Source: CAZMXS01 sp964570325
GTDB taxonomy: Bacteria > Verrucomicrobiota > Kiritimatiellia > CAIQIC01 > CAZMXS01
Assembly: GCA_964570325.1 (NCBI GenBank)
Contig: CAZMXS010000005.1
Span: 1 to 64,000 of the forward strand
Reading direction: 5' to 3'
Length of the DNA stretch: 64,000 nt
In this document: positions 12,001 through 18,138 of the stretch, in pieces
Layout of the letters: the number at the start of each line of letters is the position of its first letter
Position numbering within the stretch: the first letter of the stretch is position 1
Made by a program: the position numbers and the translations under genes
The notes under the pieces: generated by a model
Seen by the model: the letters and a program-made list of their open reading frames with translations, nothing else
Databases searched by the model: none
What the model was told of the DNA's origin: nothing

Positions 12001-12480
12001 GGCCGCGTTTGACGGCGCAACCGCTTGGTGCGCCTTGCGCACCCAGTTTTCACCGATATCGTCGAAGGTCAGTTCGGTCGTGGCCAGCAGACCGGTCGCG
12101 GCCGAATAAAAAGCGAGCCGCAAGCCCTGGTTCGTGTATGTCCACTGGTTGCCCGGACCATCCGCCCAGAACCAACCCGCAAACCGGTAGCTCCGGCCCG
12201 GAGTAACGGCGGCGTCTTGCCAGAATCCGCCGCAGTTGGTTCCCGCCCATGTGCCGCAGATGGCGCCCGACCAATCCCCGCTTGTGTGGCGCCACCAGGT
12301 GCGCCGGCCGGTGCCCCACATTCCGCCATACAGATCGGGGTTGCCCCGCTGCCAATAATAGGCATTGGTTTCGGCGCTGCCCTGTGTTTCAAAGCTCGCG
12401 TTACGCAGCAGATTGGTACCCGCCTCCGCCGCGCCCGCGGCCAGCATCAGCGACAACAAAAGTCCCCCAGTAATTTTCAA
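6064..12480 (-). CDS. Giant secreted lamin-tail / CotH-domain protein
   Basis: The 2138-residue product begins with a signal peptide (about 1-20) from a TTG start preceded by ggag. The domain order is: an N-terminal carbohydrate-binding-like sandwich (24-186); lamin tail domains near 198-320, 360-480 and 492-620, each with an INE-x(3-10)-YIELYN-type signature; a sandwich module; then a CotH kinase-like domain (about 1010-1300) with YHLYLNG-like YVHLYLNG, KNTFAYK and LLWDLDFALG. Further lamin tails lie near 1407, 1570 and 1718, with two putative Ig domains (about 1863 and 1960) and a C-terminal RFYRVLHLLQ module. CotH proteins phosphorylate secreted proteins; lamin tails are thought to act in extracellular adhesion. 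Surface or extracellular location is inferred. It is convergent with the permease gene 17 bases away. Confidence 0.85.
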   Translation of the reverse strand: MKITGGLLLSLMLAAGAAEAGTNLLRNASFETQGSAETNAYYWQRGNPDLYGGMWGTGRRTWWRHTSGDWSGAICGTWAGTNCGGFWQDAAVTPGRSYRFAGWFWADGPGNQWTYTNQGLRLAFYSAATGLLATTELTFDDIGENWVRKAHQAVAPSNAAWVRASIFANGAGGNGALQFDDFTLEEVAVLPGPSSRKTGVIISEIMYHPAAATQNLEYVELFNTQPAPQDLAGWRLDGNIQYTFAAGATLPALGFLVVAADPAAIQSVYGSTNVIGPWSGELGNAAGEVALYHPNGGRLLRVQYTDRAPWPAAADGAGHALALDRPSYGENAARAWSAGRLRGGSPGVPEPLFASALTNVVINEFLAHTDPPDVDFIELFNIGRETVDVSGCILTDDPATNKYRLPPGTTIGPRGFLVFDTNELPFALSAGGEMIVLKNSNDTFVIDAINFNAQANAVASGRYPDGAPEIAALLPPATPGTNNAPLLISDIVINEIMYNPISHSNDDEYIELYNRGAGAVDVGNWQFTAGITFTIPAGRSIAAGGYLVVARNAARLIATHTNLSAANTVGDYSGSLANSGERIVLAKPDDPAKPGQDLVLVDEVDYADGGVWGALADGNGSSLELKEPAADNRRAANWAPSDETNRVAWTTNTVTGVLDLGRLPGGTAIDQVHLLLMRAGECLVDEVEVIPSSGSTNLVINGNFEDGLVNVTAEGNHVRTVIETNLPAYSGSKCLHLRATGGGDTGANRVKMALSSALSVGATATIRCKARWLGGQPYLVARLRGNYLEAVVPLGVPTGGTPGARNSVAVTNAGPAIYDVRHAPALPAPGAAVQVSARVHDADGVGPVQLRYRVDPASTFTAVTMTNAGGGVWQAWIPGQTRNTLVAFHVTAADSNAVLTVTNRFPAGFPEQECLVRFGDMVMSFDLGAYVFWLTQTNLAIWTAREELSNESLDTTLVADGDRIIYNAGIRYRGSPFVRPWFLDPALGSNNAYQVEIPKDDQYLGADELNIDTLEPWKDPSLIRERTAFRIGADLGLPISHQRYVHLYLNGHQHIEANCDVQQVDSDYVECWFPDAEEGELFKIDDWFEFNSYAANDFVNTDADLGNYTTTGGAKKQARYRWIWEKKKNNYFDDDYSRLFQLADAANLSNAQYTATLAAIADMEQWMREIAFRHVVGDWDGIGYRRGKNTFAYKPDAGQWNLLLWDLDFALGADGGDSSTYDLWNVDTSVMPVVGRMIQHPPFKRYYWQTLETAAGAPLSADRVNLFIDCWAGALSSNGVMVGSPAAVKTWISERRNYIHQELRPATNLSLAITSNGGADFSTNRNLVTLAGRAPVNARTILINGMAYDLNWVTATNWTATIALAAGTNTLTITGYDASGQLMSNGTASIRITYTGADQAPETNVFITEIMHHPAAPNAAYIEIYNRSDSYAFDLQGWRLDGVGYVFGGGAVIPPGAYRVVAASAAGYAAAYTNVAALLGEYSETLGANGRYLRLVRVGPAVTSVVDEVFFEGALPWPPAANGGGCALQLVDINEDNNRVGNWAVSTNIPYTPGATNAVGRDLPPFPALWLNEIQPNNISGITNAYGRQPWLELFNGDGLFTNLAGFYLTDTYTNYLKWHLTAAAGCASQGFLVVWADAANYVTNGLHANFRLSATTGTLALVHSNAGEAVVLDYINHATIAADRSYGDYPDGVWTGRAVFFYPTPGATNNNASPAVRIYINEYMADNYSAIPNEDGNYADWFELFNAGTGAVDLAGYTLTDNLTAPKKYTIPSNMVIAAGGFRMVWADSRPGPSTNIHCTFALSKSGEALGIYAPDGTVVDALTFGAQTTDISEGRWWDGEPAIYRMTVPTPGAPNAYSTNNHAPTMDAITNRAVVEEALLSFPVSATDTDVPAQRLMFTLDAGAPTGALVRWDTGLFEWTPAEDQAPSTNLITVRVTDNGWPRLDAARTFTVIVRETNRAPVLLRVNDFTMNPGSLAEIRIGVTDGDIPQNALTFSLEPGAPAGAQITAAGGVFTWRPSDAQGGSTNPIGIRVVDDGEPPLGDTGLFTIVVSGTNVRFNADCLPGSAGGGAWSNFIVRWVSQSGALYRVQYQSRLGAEAWANLAGDITATGTMAIKEDETGLAATQRFYRVLHLLQ

Positions 12481-12597
12481 AATCCGTCTCCGTTCTTTAT
12501 GGTGAAGCCGGCGGGAAACCAGCCCGCGCGTGGCGCGCCGATTCAGATGCCCGGTTTCAGGTTGTCTGGTTCAAACATACCGGGACCGTTACCAGTT

Positions 12598-12613
12598 GTT
12601 AAAAATTTTGAAC
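12598..12613. promoter_or_regulatory. AT-rich 16-bp imperfect palindrome upstream of the lamin-tail gene
   Basis: GTTAAAAATTTTGAAC has one mismatched pair. It lies 118 bases upstream of the TTG start at 12480, in the only AT-rich stretch of the 200-base gap 12481-12680. It could be an operator or the AT-rich part of a promoter. No clear -35/-10 pair was found. Confidence 0.3.
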
Positions 12614-12680
12614 GACAAAGATGACTCATTCCACATGATGAGCCGCCGCAGAGGTGCCCGCCGGAGTCGGAGGCCGGTCA

Positions 12681-14135
12681 TCATCCGGCCGGGTTCGCCG
12701 CAGGCGCGTCGCCGGCCGGCGCTACTGCCGCAGTCACTGGCGGGTTTCGGCCGCGCCCAGCCGGTACGGACAGCCGGCCGTCGAAGAATTCGATCACATG
12801 CCCTTTTTCCACCAACCAGCGCAACGGGCTGAGCAGCTCGGCCGCTTCGGATGATTCGGGGCTAATACCCGGCTTCATGCCATTGAGCAGTTCCAACCGG
12901 GTGCAGCCCGGATGTTCGCGCAGGAAATCCAGCGCCACGCGGATGGGTTCAACCACTTGCCTGGCTTCCAGCGGATGGGGCTTGATCGCGGTGACAAAAG
13001 TCTGGCCCTTGTTCACTTTGAACAAATGCAACCGCATGTGGCGGAATGCCGGCCGCAAGGCCATCGCCAGCGTAAACGGATAATGGCTCTCCCGCTGCCA
13101 GGCATCGCGAATCGTCTGTTTGAGCGGGCCATTCTCCAGCTCAAGGGTCACACCAGCCGGCAAAATCGCGCGAAAACCCTCCGTCAGCATGGCGGCGGCG
13201 TATTTCTCAATGAACAACTTCTCCGCTTCAGCCTGCTTGAGCGCCGGCGCGTTCTCCACCCCTTGTTCACGATAGACGATCTGGGTGCGGCACTCCTGCT
13301 TCCACTTCTCAATCAACTCCGGATCCCGAACGGTCTCGATGTGCTGACGGTAGTCATCCAGCGACATATTCGGAAAGCGGGTGCGCCGGATTTGCTGCAT
13401 CCGCTCATTGTAGCTATGGTAGTTCGGCGGTCCGAGCAATTCGCCGCTGAGCCGGCAGCGCGCCACGCAAACGAAGTTGCCCGCCGGCGGCTCCGTCTGG
13501 ATTTCCTCGCGCTTGAAATACTTTCCCAGGTGCGCCGCCACCGCATGTTCCAATAGCGCCGTATGATCCAGGTATACCCGCTTGCACTCCTGGCATTGAT
13601 GAAACCGCAGGGGCGCGGCCGCGTCGGACTCGCGGCGAGCCTCCAGCTTGACTAGATGAAAATTCGGGTTGGAAAGGAAACGCGACGCCAGTTCCATTAA
13701 CGGATATGCCCGTCCCGAGCTTTGAATATCCCGCACCAACAGCGCCAGGCGCTGCCGCTCCGGAATGAAAAAAACGTCCACCGGCAGCCGCTCGCCGCGC
13801 GGCGTCCGCTCGCGCTCATCATGCCGCCACTCGCGCCGTTCTCCCTCCACCCCTGGGGTCCGCTCAGCCGGCGCCGGCCGGTCGCCCTCGCGCAGCGGGA
13901 AACGTCGGTCAGAGCGCTCGCCACGCGCCGGCCGGTCGCCGCGCCGGTCGCTCTCGCGCCGCGGCCCGCGCCGGTCCGACCCGCGCGGACGATCTTGGCG
14001 GTCGCGGCCTTCACGGCCACCCCCACCCTCGTAATGGGCGTAGGGATTGGCTTGCGGCGACTGGCGCGCCCAAGTCGGAACAAAGTTGAGATCAAGGACC
14101 AGATCCTGCCGGGAGGACGAATCTTCGTTATTCAT
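12681..14135 (-). CDS. Arg-rich, C2H2 zinc-finger-containing protein, probably nucleic-acid binding
   Basis: The 484-residue protein starts at ATG 14135 (MNNEDSSSRQDLV). Residues 30-115 are low-complexity and rich in Arg, Asp and Gly (repeated R-D-R and D-R-R), as in disordered RNA-binding tails. A C2H2 finger follows near residues 178-200 (C-x2-C-x12-H-x4-H, CQECKRVYLDHTALLEH). The middle holds a helical conserved region (NMSLDDYRQHIETV). The C-terminal 100 residues resemble a winged helix (LELLNGMKPGISPESS, WLVEKGHVIEFFDGRL). No enzyme motif is seen. Nucleic-acid binding is an inference from the finger, basic tail and winged helix. It is divergent from the LolA-like gene at 14320. Confidence 0.65.
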   Translation of the reverse strand: MNNEDSSSRQDLVLDLNFVPTWARQSPQANPYAHYEGGGGREGRDRQDRPRGSDRRGPRRESDRRGDRPARGERSDRRFPLREGDRPAPAERTPGVEGERREWRHDERERTPRGERLPVDVFFIPERQRLALLVRDIQSSGRAYPLMELASRFLSNPNFHLVKLEARRESDAAAPLRFHQCQECKRVYLDHTALLEHAVAAHLGKYFKREEIQTEPPAGNFVCVARCRLSGELLGPPNYHSYNERMQQIRRTRFPNMSLDDYRQHIETVRDPELIEKWKQECRTQIVYREQGVENAPALKQAEAEKLFIEKYAAAMLTEGFRAILPAGVTLELENGPLKQTIRDAWQRESHYPFTLAMALRPAFRHMRLHLFKVNKGQTFVTAIKPHPLEARQVVEPIRVALDFLREHPGCTRLELLNGMKPGISPESSEAAELLSPLRWLVEKGHVIEFFDGRLSVPAGRGRNPPVTAAVAPAGDAPAANPAG

Positions 14136-14319
14136 GAGGTTGCTTTTTCCAATGATTGGAAAACATGTAGCAGCTTTATCCCAGAATGGGAAGCGCGGGA
14201 TTAAGGAAACAATCGCCGCCGGGGCGCCGGTGCGCCCGCACCGGGCCGGCTCATTGGAGGGAATCGCACGGCAGTCATGGGTTGAGTCCACGACCCCGGC
14301 GCGTTATATTCCCGCCATT

Positions 14320-15117
14320 ATGAACCATTATTACCGGATAGCGCGGCCGTTGCGCCTGTCTCGCCTGGCCGGCCGCTGTCTGCTGGCCGCCTGCGGGTTC
14401 GCGTCATCCCTATCCGCCCGCGCACAAACGACGACGGTTGGCCGCTTGCTGGCCGCCTATGACGGCATCCAGACATTAACCTGCGAAGTGCGCAAGGACG
14501 CGGAGGCGGATGGCAAACGTGTCCGAACGCTGAGCCGCGTCTGCTATCAACGCCCCGACCGCCTGAATGTCGAGAATTCCACTCCGGTCAAGCGCCGGAT
14601 CGTCGCCGACGGCACAACTTTTTTCAGCTACATCGAGGGCGATCCCAAGGGCTTTTCCCGGCCCATTGCCAAACTTGACCCCGAAATGCTGGTCCAGCTT
14701 CGCAAGGTGCCGGGTACTGCCATGGACCACCTGTTGCATCTGCAGGACGCCGCGGAAACCGATCTCGGGCCGGACGGACCATTTGCGGAGCGCACTGCTT
14801 GCATAACGACCAACGGCTGCGCCGTGCTCTGCCTCGACCCCACTGGCCGGTTGGCGAGCATTGAATTTTACCGCACCGCCGAACGCCAGGAGCGACTGTT
14901 GACCTATGATTACAGCGATTTCCTCGAAGTGTTGCCCGGCGTTTGGATCCCCAGGCTGCATCGGGTGACGCTCACCGCCCCCGGCAAACAGACCGAAGAG
15001 ACCAGCCGTTTCAGCAACCTGGTTGTTAACCAGCCAATCGCCGCCAGCCTTTTTATGGCGGGACCTTTTTTCAAGGGGGTCGAATTCGTGGAAGATTTTG
15101 CTTCAATCTACAAGTAA
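14320..15117 (+). CDS. Periplasmic LolA-like protein
   Basis: The 265-residue product has a basic N-terminus and signal peptide (cleavage near LSARAQ, residue 36). The mature part starts TVGRLLAAYDGIQTLTCEVRK and continues with CYQRPDRLNVENSTP, IVADGTTFFSYIEGD and LDPTGRLASIEFY. This order (helix, then antiparallel strands built on I-V-A-D-G) is that of LolA/LolB-type lipoprotein carriers and the related outer-membrane-lipoprotein-sorting family. It probably binds acyl chains of lipoproteins or lipids in the periplasm. The start is ATG 14320, since the upstream part of the frame is low quality and overlaps the divergent gene. No lolB or lolCDE is in the window. Confidence 0.6.
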   Translation: MNHYYRIARPLRLSRLAGRCLLAACGFASSLSARAQTTTVGRLLAAYDGIQTLTCEVRKDAEADGKRVRTLSRVCYQRPDRLNVENSTPVKRRIVADGTTFFSYIEGDPKGFSRPIAKLDPEMLVQLRKVPGTAMDHLLHLQDAAETDLGPDGPFAERTACITTNGCAVLCLDPTGRLASIEFYRTAERQERLLTYDYSDFLEVLPGVWIPRLHRVTLTAPGKQTEETSRFSNLVVNQPIAASLFMAGPFFKGVEFVEDFASIYK

Positions 15118-15197
15118 TTCTTGCTATGCAATGCATTGAAATCTCGCTTATTCGGCTGGTGTGGCGTACGGCCGGTTAAGACGAGAAAGGAGGCACA

Positions 15198-15488
15198 ATG
15201 AAGAAAGCGGTGGCATTGGTTCTGATCGGGGTGTTCATGCTGTTGGCGGTGGCGCCGACGTTCGCGGCGGACAAAGGCCGCGGCGGGTTCCTCGGTTTCA
15301 TCGCCGGATGCTGTTTCGGTATTCGATCCGGCTGCGCGTACAACGACGGGAAAGACTTGCATTGGCGCGAGTGGGGCCTGTTGATTCCGCTGTTCAGTAT
15401 CTACGTCGGGATTGTCAACGGCATAGATGGCTACAACGGCAAAACCACGAGCGATCTGGCCGCGCAATTCGGCGCCACATATTACTAA
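15198..15488 (+). CDS. Small exported glycine-rich membrane-associated protein
   Basis: The 96-residue product begins with a signal peptide (MKKAVALVLIGVFMLLAV, cleavage near TFAADK). The mature part has GGFLGFIAGCCFGIRSGCAYNDGKD and a second hydrophobic stretch, WGLLIPLFSIYVGIVNGIDGY. The three cysteines CC and C close to glycine turns are notable. A strong Shine-Dalgarno (aaaggagg) lies seven bases before the ATG. The same GFIAGCCFGIR / IPGCGYFYAG style of glycine-hydrophobic motif appears in the TM2-like protein at 16327, so the cluster may form one envelope system. The hairpin at 15521-15559 lies 33 bases after the stop. The function is unknown. Confidence 0.7.
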   Translation: MKKAVALVLIGVFMLLAVAPTFAADKGRGGFLGFIAGCCFGIRSGCAYNDGKDLHWREWGLLIPLFSIYVGIVNGIDGYNGKTTSDLAAQFGATYY

Positions 15489-15497
15489 ACCGTCCGA

Positions 15498-16343
15498 TTG
15501 CGCCGTTTGTTGAATGGGTTAAAAAGGATTCCGGGGCTCGCGCCCGGAATCCTTTTTTTCAGCCTGGCTACAGCGGCCGACGCTCAAATTGAACTGGCGC
15601 GCGATCTTTTCGATGACCGGCTCTGGGATGCCTGCCGCCGGGAATGCCGGCGCATCGCCGCCGCCGATCCGGCGCAGGAACAATCCCGCTTGTTGGCCGC
15701 CATCTGTGAATTGCGGCTGAACCCGCAAGCCGGCGCAGACGCAATTGCCACCCTGGAGGAACTGCGGCTCAACGCCACTGCCGCCACCGTGCGCGTCACC
15801 GCCGCCTTTGAGGCCGGTTGTGCATTATGGGCGGCGCACAATGCGCCGGCCGCCTATACCAATCTGAAATACGCTTTCGAGAACGCCACGAATACCGACA
15901 TCTTCCGGCGCAGTGCCGCTTGCCTGTTCTGGTTGTTACGTGAAGATTGGCGCGTGGCTAACCACGATTCCTCGTGGCGTCTGCAACTGGATACCGTGGT
16001 GAATGCGCTGGACCCGGCGACGTTGGCGGCCGGCCGGCGGCCGCGCCCACCGGGCGCAAACTGGCTGGCCAGGCCAGGCGAATGGATCGTCCGTTTCTAC
16101 CGCTGGGCCATCCGGCCGGGAATCGGCGACCGCTGCAGTCTGGAACCTTCCTGCTCCGAGTATTTCCTCCAGGCCAGCCGCGCCCATGGCCTCGGCGGGC
16201 TGCCGATGATCGCAGACCGGCTGGTCCGCGAGCCATCGGTGGTCTCGGCGGCGGAACAGCCGATACGCACCGATACAGAAACGGTTTACGCCGACCCGGT
16301 GGCCGACCATGATTTCTGGTTGAAAAATGACAAGAAAAAATGA
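15498..16343 (+). CDS. Secreted YidD-domain protein with a TPR-like N-terminal part
   Basis: The 281-residue product has a TTG start at 15498 and a signal peptide (LLNGLKRIPGLAPGILFFS, cleavage near ATAADAQ). Residues 30-170 are helical and alanine-rich, like TPR hairpins (ARDLFDDRLWDACRRECRR). Residues 192-245 carry the YidD signature: RFYRWAIRPGIGDRCSLEPS then CSEYFLQASRAHGLG, with the two conserved cysteines and the P-S-C-S-x-Y box. YidD is normally a free cytoplasmic protein of about 80 residues that aids membrane protein insertion near YidC. Here the domain is preceded by a signal peptide, so it would be periplasmic. The hairpin at 15521-15559 lies in codons 8-21. The stop overlaps the next start, indicating coupling. 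Confidence 0.72.
   Translation: MRRLLNGLKRIPGLAPGILFFSLATAADAQIELARDLFDDRLWDACRRECRRIAAADPAQEQSRLLAAICELRLNPQAGADAIATLEELRLNATAATVRVTAAFEAGCALWAAHNAPAAYTNLKYAFENATNTDIFRRSAACLFWLLREDWRVANHDSSWRLQLDTVVNALDPATLAAGRRPRPPGANWLARPGEWIVRFYRWAIRPGIGDRCSLEPSCSEYFLQASRAHGLGGLPMIADRLVREPSVVSAAEQPIRTDTETVYADPVADHDFWLKNDKKK
15521..15559 (+). terminator. Strong Rho-independent terminator-like hairpin over the start of the YidD-like gene
   Basis: A perfect 12-bp stem (AAGGATTCCGGG / CCCGGAATCCTT) with a seven-base loop is followed by a run of seven T. It is placed 33 bases after the stop at 15488, where the small exported protein gene would end. The same bases encode the signal peptide of the next gene (codons 8-21), so it may act as a partial terminator or attenuator rather than a simple end. 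Confidence 0.85.
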
Positions 16344-17232
16344 CTGCCGATCTTCTCCGCCCACGCCCTGGCGCTGGGCGCTTTGTCTCGGCCTGCTGTT
16401 AACCGGCGCGGCGCGCGTCGAGGCGGCACAGCCGACGCTCCCGCTCGCCGCCGAACTGGCGCTTGGTGGAGATCACTTCAACGCCGCCGTCGAATACCGT
16501 CGTCTGGCGCTGAATGCCACCAACACGGCTGACGCCGGCGGATACTTCTGGGCCGCCGCCCATGAAAGCTGGCGCGCCGGTCAAATCGGTCCGGCCGACA
16601 AACTGGCCGGCCGCGCTGAAGCCGCGGCGTTAATGGAGTTGGAATGGCCCGTCCTGCTGCTGCGCAGCGAAATCGCGAGCGCCGGCGGGCAAACAGCCGA
16701 GGCGGCTTTTTATCTCGAAAGCCTGCTCGACCGGCCGGCCGCGCCGGATGATTTTCACGCCTTTGCCGCCCTGCGCCTGGCCGGCGTGCGAATTCGGGAA
16801 AAGGAACTGGATGCGGCCCGCGCCGCCCTGAAGCGTTCGCCGCGGCCAACCGCTGAAGGCCAGGCGGCTATCGAGCGCTACGCGCGCGGTCGCGACAAGC
16901 GGCCCATGGTAGGCGGACTGTTGGGCCTGATTCCCGGGTGCGGCTACTTTTACGCCGGTGAATATGCCAGCGGCCTGCGCTCGCTGATCCTGAACGGCCT
17001 GTTCATTTTTGGCATGGTTTACACCGCTGAAGAGGAACAATGGGGCGCCTTTGGCGTGATCACGTTCTTTGAGATCACCTGGTATTCCGGCAGCATCTAC
17101 GGCGGCATTGACGCCAGCCATCGCTATAACCGCCGCCGCCTTGACGAATGCGTCAGCCAGGTGGAAGGGCGAACCGCTTTTGCTCCGGATCACGGGAAAC
17201 TCCCAATCGTCGCCCTGCGTTTCGAGTTTTGA
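16327..17232 (+). CDS. TPR / TM2-like membrane protein, partner of the YidD-domain protein
   Basis: The 301-residue product has a signal peptide (about 1-33, ending RVEAAQ). An alanine-rich helical repeat region (36-185) resembles TPRs (LAAELALGGDHFNAAVEYRRLAL). A TM2-like hairpin follows near 195-245: KRPMVGGLLGLIPGCGYFYA then GEYASGLRSLILNGLFIFG, with the proline-glycine turn and G-x-FYAG typical of TM2 proteins. A tail ends SIYGGIDASHRYNRR. The start overlaps the preceding stop by 17 bases, so the two are probably translated together. Its helical repeats match those of its neighbour, consistent with one envelope complex. The function is not established; the pairing with YidD suggests a role in membrane protein handling (inference). 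Confidence 0.7.
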   Translation: MTRKNDCRSSPPTPWRWALCLGLLLTGAARVEAAQPTLPLAAELALGGDHFNAAVEYRRLALNATNTADAGGYFWAAAHESWRAGQIGPADKLAGRAEAAALMELEWPVLLLRSEIASAGGQTAEAAFYLESLLDRPAAPDDFHAFAALRLAGVRIREKELDAARAALKRSPRPTAEGQAAIERYARGRDKRPMVGGLLGLIPGCGYFYAGEYASGLRSLILNGLFIFGMVYTAEEEQWGAFGVITFFEITWYSGSIYGGIDASHRYNRRRLDECVSQVEGRTAFAPDHGKLPIVALRFEF

Positions 17233-17309
17233 TTTCGACTTGAATTCCACGCCGGGAACCTTCATCATTCACATGTAAGGGATCGGGCCACTCAACCAAG
17301 GAGAACGCG

Positions 17310-17657
17310 ATGAAGGGAACACGTATCATCCAAGCCGGCTTGCTGGCTGCCGGTATCAGCCTGCTGGCCGGTTGCGCGCATACACCGGGCGGCATATCTG
17401 CCTCATCAACTCCGTTGGAGGGCCGCAAATACACGGTGCTCGGCCAGACCTCGGGCTCGGACAGCCAGGTGGCATTGCTGGGTATTCTGCCGGTAACCGG
17501 CCCCAACACGACCCGTTCAGCCATCGAGGATGCTACGCGGCGCTTGGGCGCGGACGCGCTGATTGATGTGACGGTGGAAGGCCGTTTTGAATGGTGGATT
17601 CTTTTCACCCGCTGCGTCACGGAAGTTGAAGGCACAGCGATCCGTTTCAATTACTAA
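17310..17657 (+). CDS. Small lipoprotein
   Basis: The 115-residue product has a type II signal with lipobox LLAGC (cysteine at residue 22). The mature domain contains LEGRKYTVLGQTSGSDSQ, LLGILPVTGPNTTRSAIEDA and LGADALIDVTVEG. This combination of a beta-strand, a central I-L-P segment, a helix and a D-A-L-I-D-V strand is seen in small lipoproteins such as TRL-like or YbjQ-like families; I cannot choose between them. It is probably anchored in the outer membrane facing the periplasm. Shine-Dalgarno AAGGAG lies eight bases upstream of the ATG at 17310. It follows the TM2-like gene after 77 bases, in the same direction. Confidence 0.7.
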   Translation: MKGTRIIQAGLLAAGISLLAGCAHTPGGISASSTPLEGRKYTVLGQTSGSDSQVALLGILPVTGPNTTRSAIEDATRRLGADALIDVTVEGRFEWWILFTRCVTEVEGTAIRFNY

Positions 17658-17757
17658 ATCCGCTCTCCGGCGGCGCGGATGGGCGAAACATCCATCTGAT
17701 CACCATGCGGCGTTTGGCGGCGCGGCGCCCGTTGGATAGATGGGGTTTGATTTGCGT

Positions 17758-18138
17758 TCAGGATTCGGGTGGGCCGGCTTCTCCGGTCAAAGGGATTGAA
17801 CTGTGGCGCTGCCGCATCAGCCGCCGTTGGGCGGCCACCACATCTATAAGGTTGGCGATGTAAATCAGCACGCCGGCCACAAACCAGGCCACAATCCCAC
17901 GCACGGGCAGCGGTTTCAGCGGCTCCTGCAGCCCGCTCCGGCTCCATTCCATCACAATTCCAAGGTTGTGATACATGGCTTGGATAACCAGCGCCATCAG
18001 CGCCATAAATGCGGCTGAGAACGCCAGGCCAAAGAGCGCGCCCAGCACCCAGCGGCGTTGCATGAACTGGCCGGCGCCGGGGTAAATCAGGGCCGACAAC
18101 AACACCGGCAGGTTATCCGTCATTTTGTCACGTTTCAT
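17758..18138 (-). CDS. Small membrane protein of unknown function
   Basis: The 126-residue product has hydrophobic stretches LPVLLSALIYPGAGQFM, LGALFGLAFSAAFMALMALVIQAM and GIVAWFVAGVLIYIANLIDVVAA, so it has three likely membrane helices. The segment P-G-A-G-Q-F-M-Q-R-R is the turn found in TM2-like or small DUF-type membrane proteins. It overlaps the 3' end of the miaB gene by 11 bases and is probably translated with it. ATG 18138 (MKRDK) is preferred; ATG 18123 is an alternative. A 100-base gap to the convergent lipoprotein gene holds nothing that I recognise. Confidence 0.62.
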   Translation of the reverse strand: MKRDKMTDNLPVLLSALIYPGAGQFMQRRWVLGALFGLAFSAAFMALMALVIQAMYHNLGIVMEWSRSGLQEPLKPLPVRGIVAWFVAGVLIYIANLIDVVAAQRRLMRQRHSSIPLTGEAGPPES

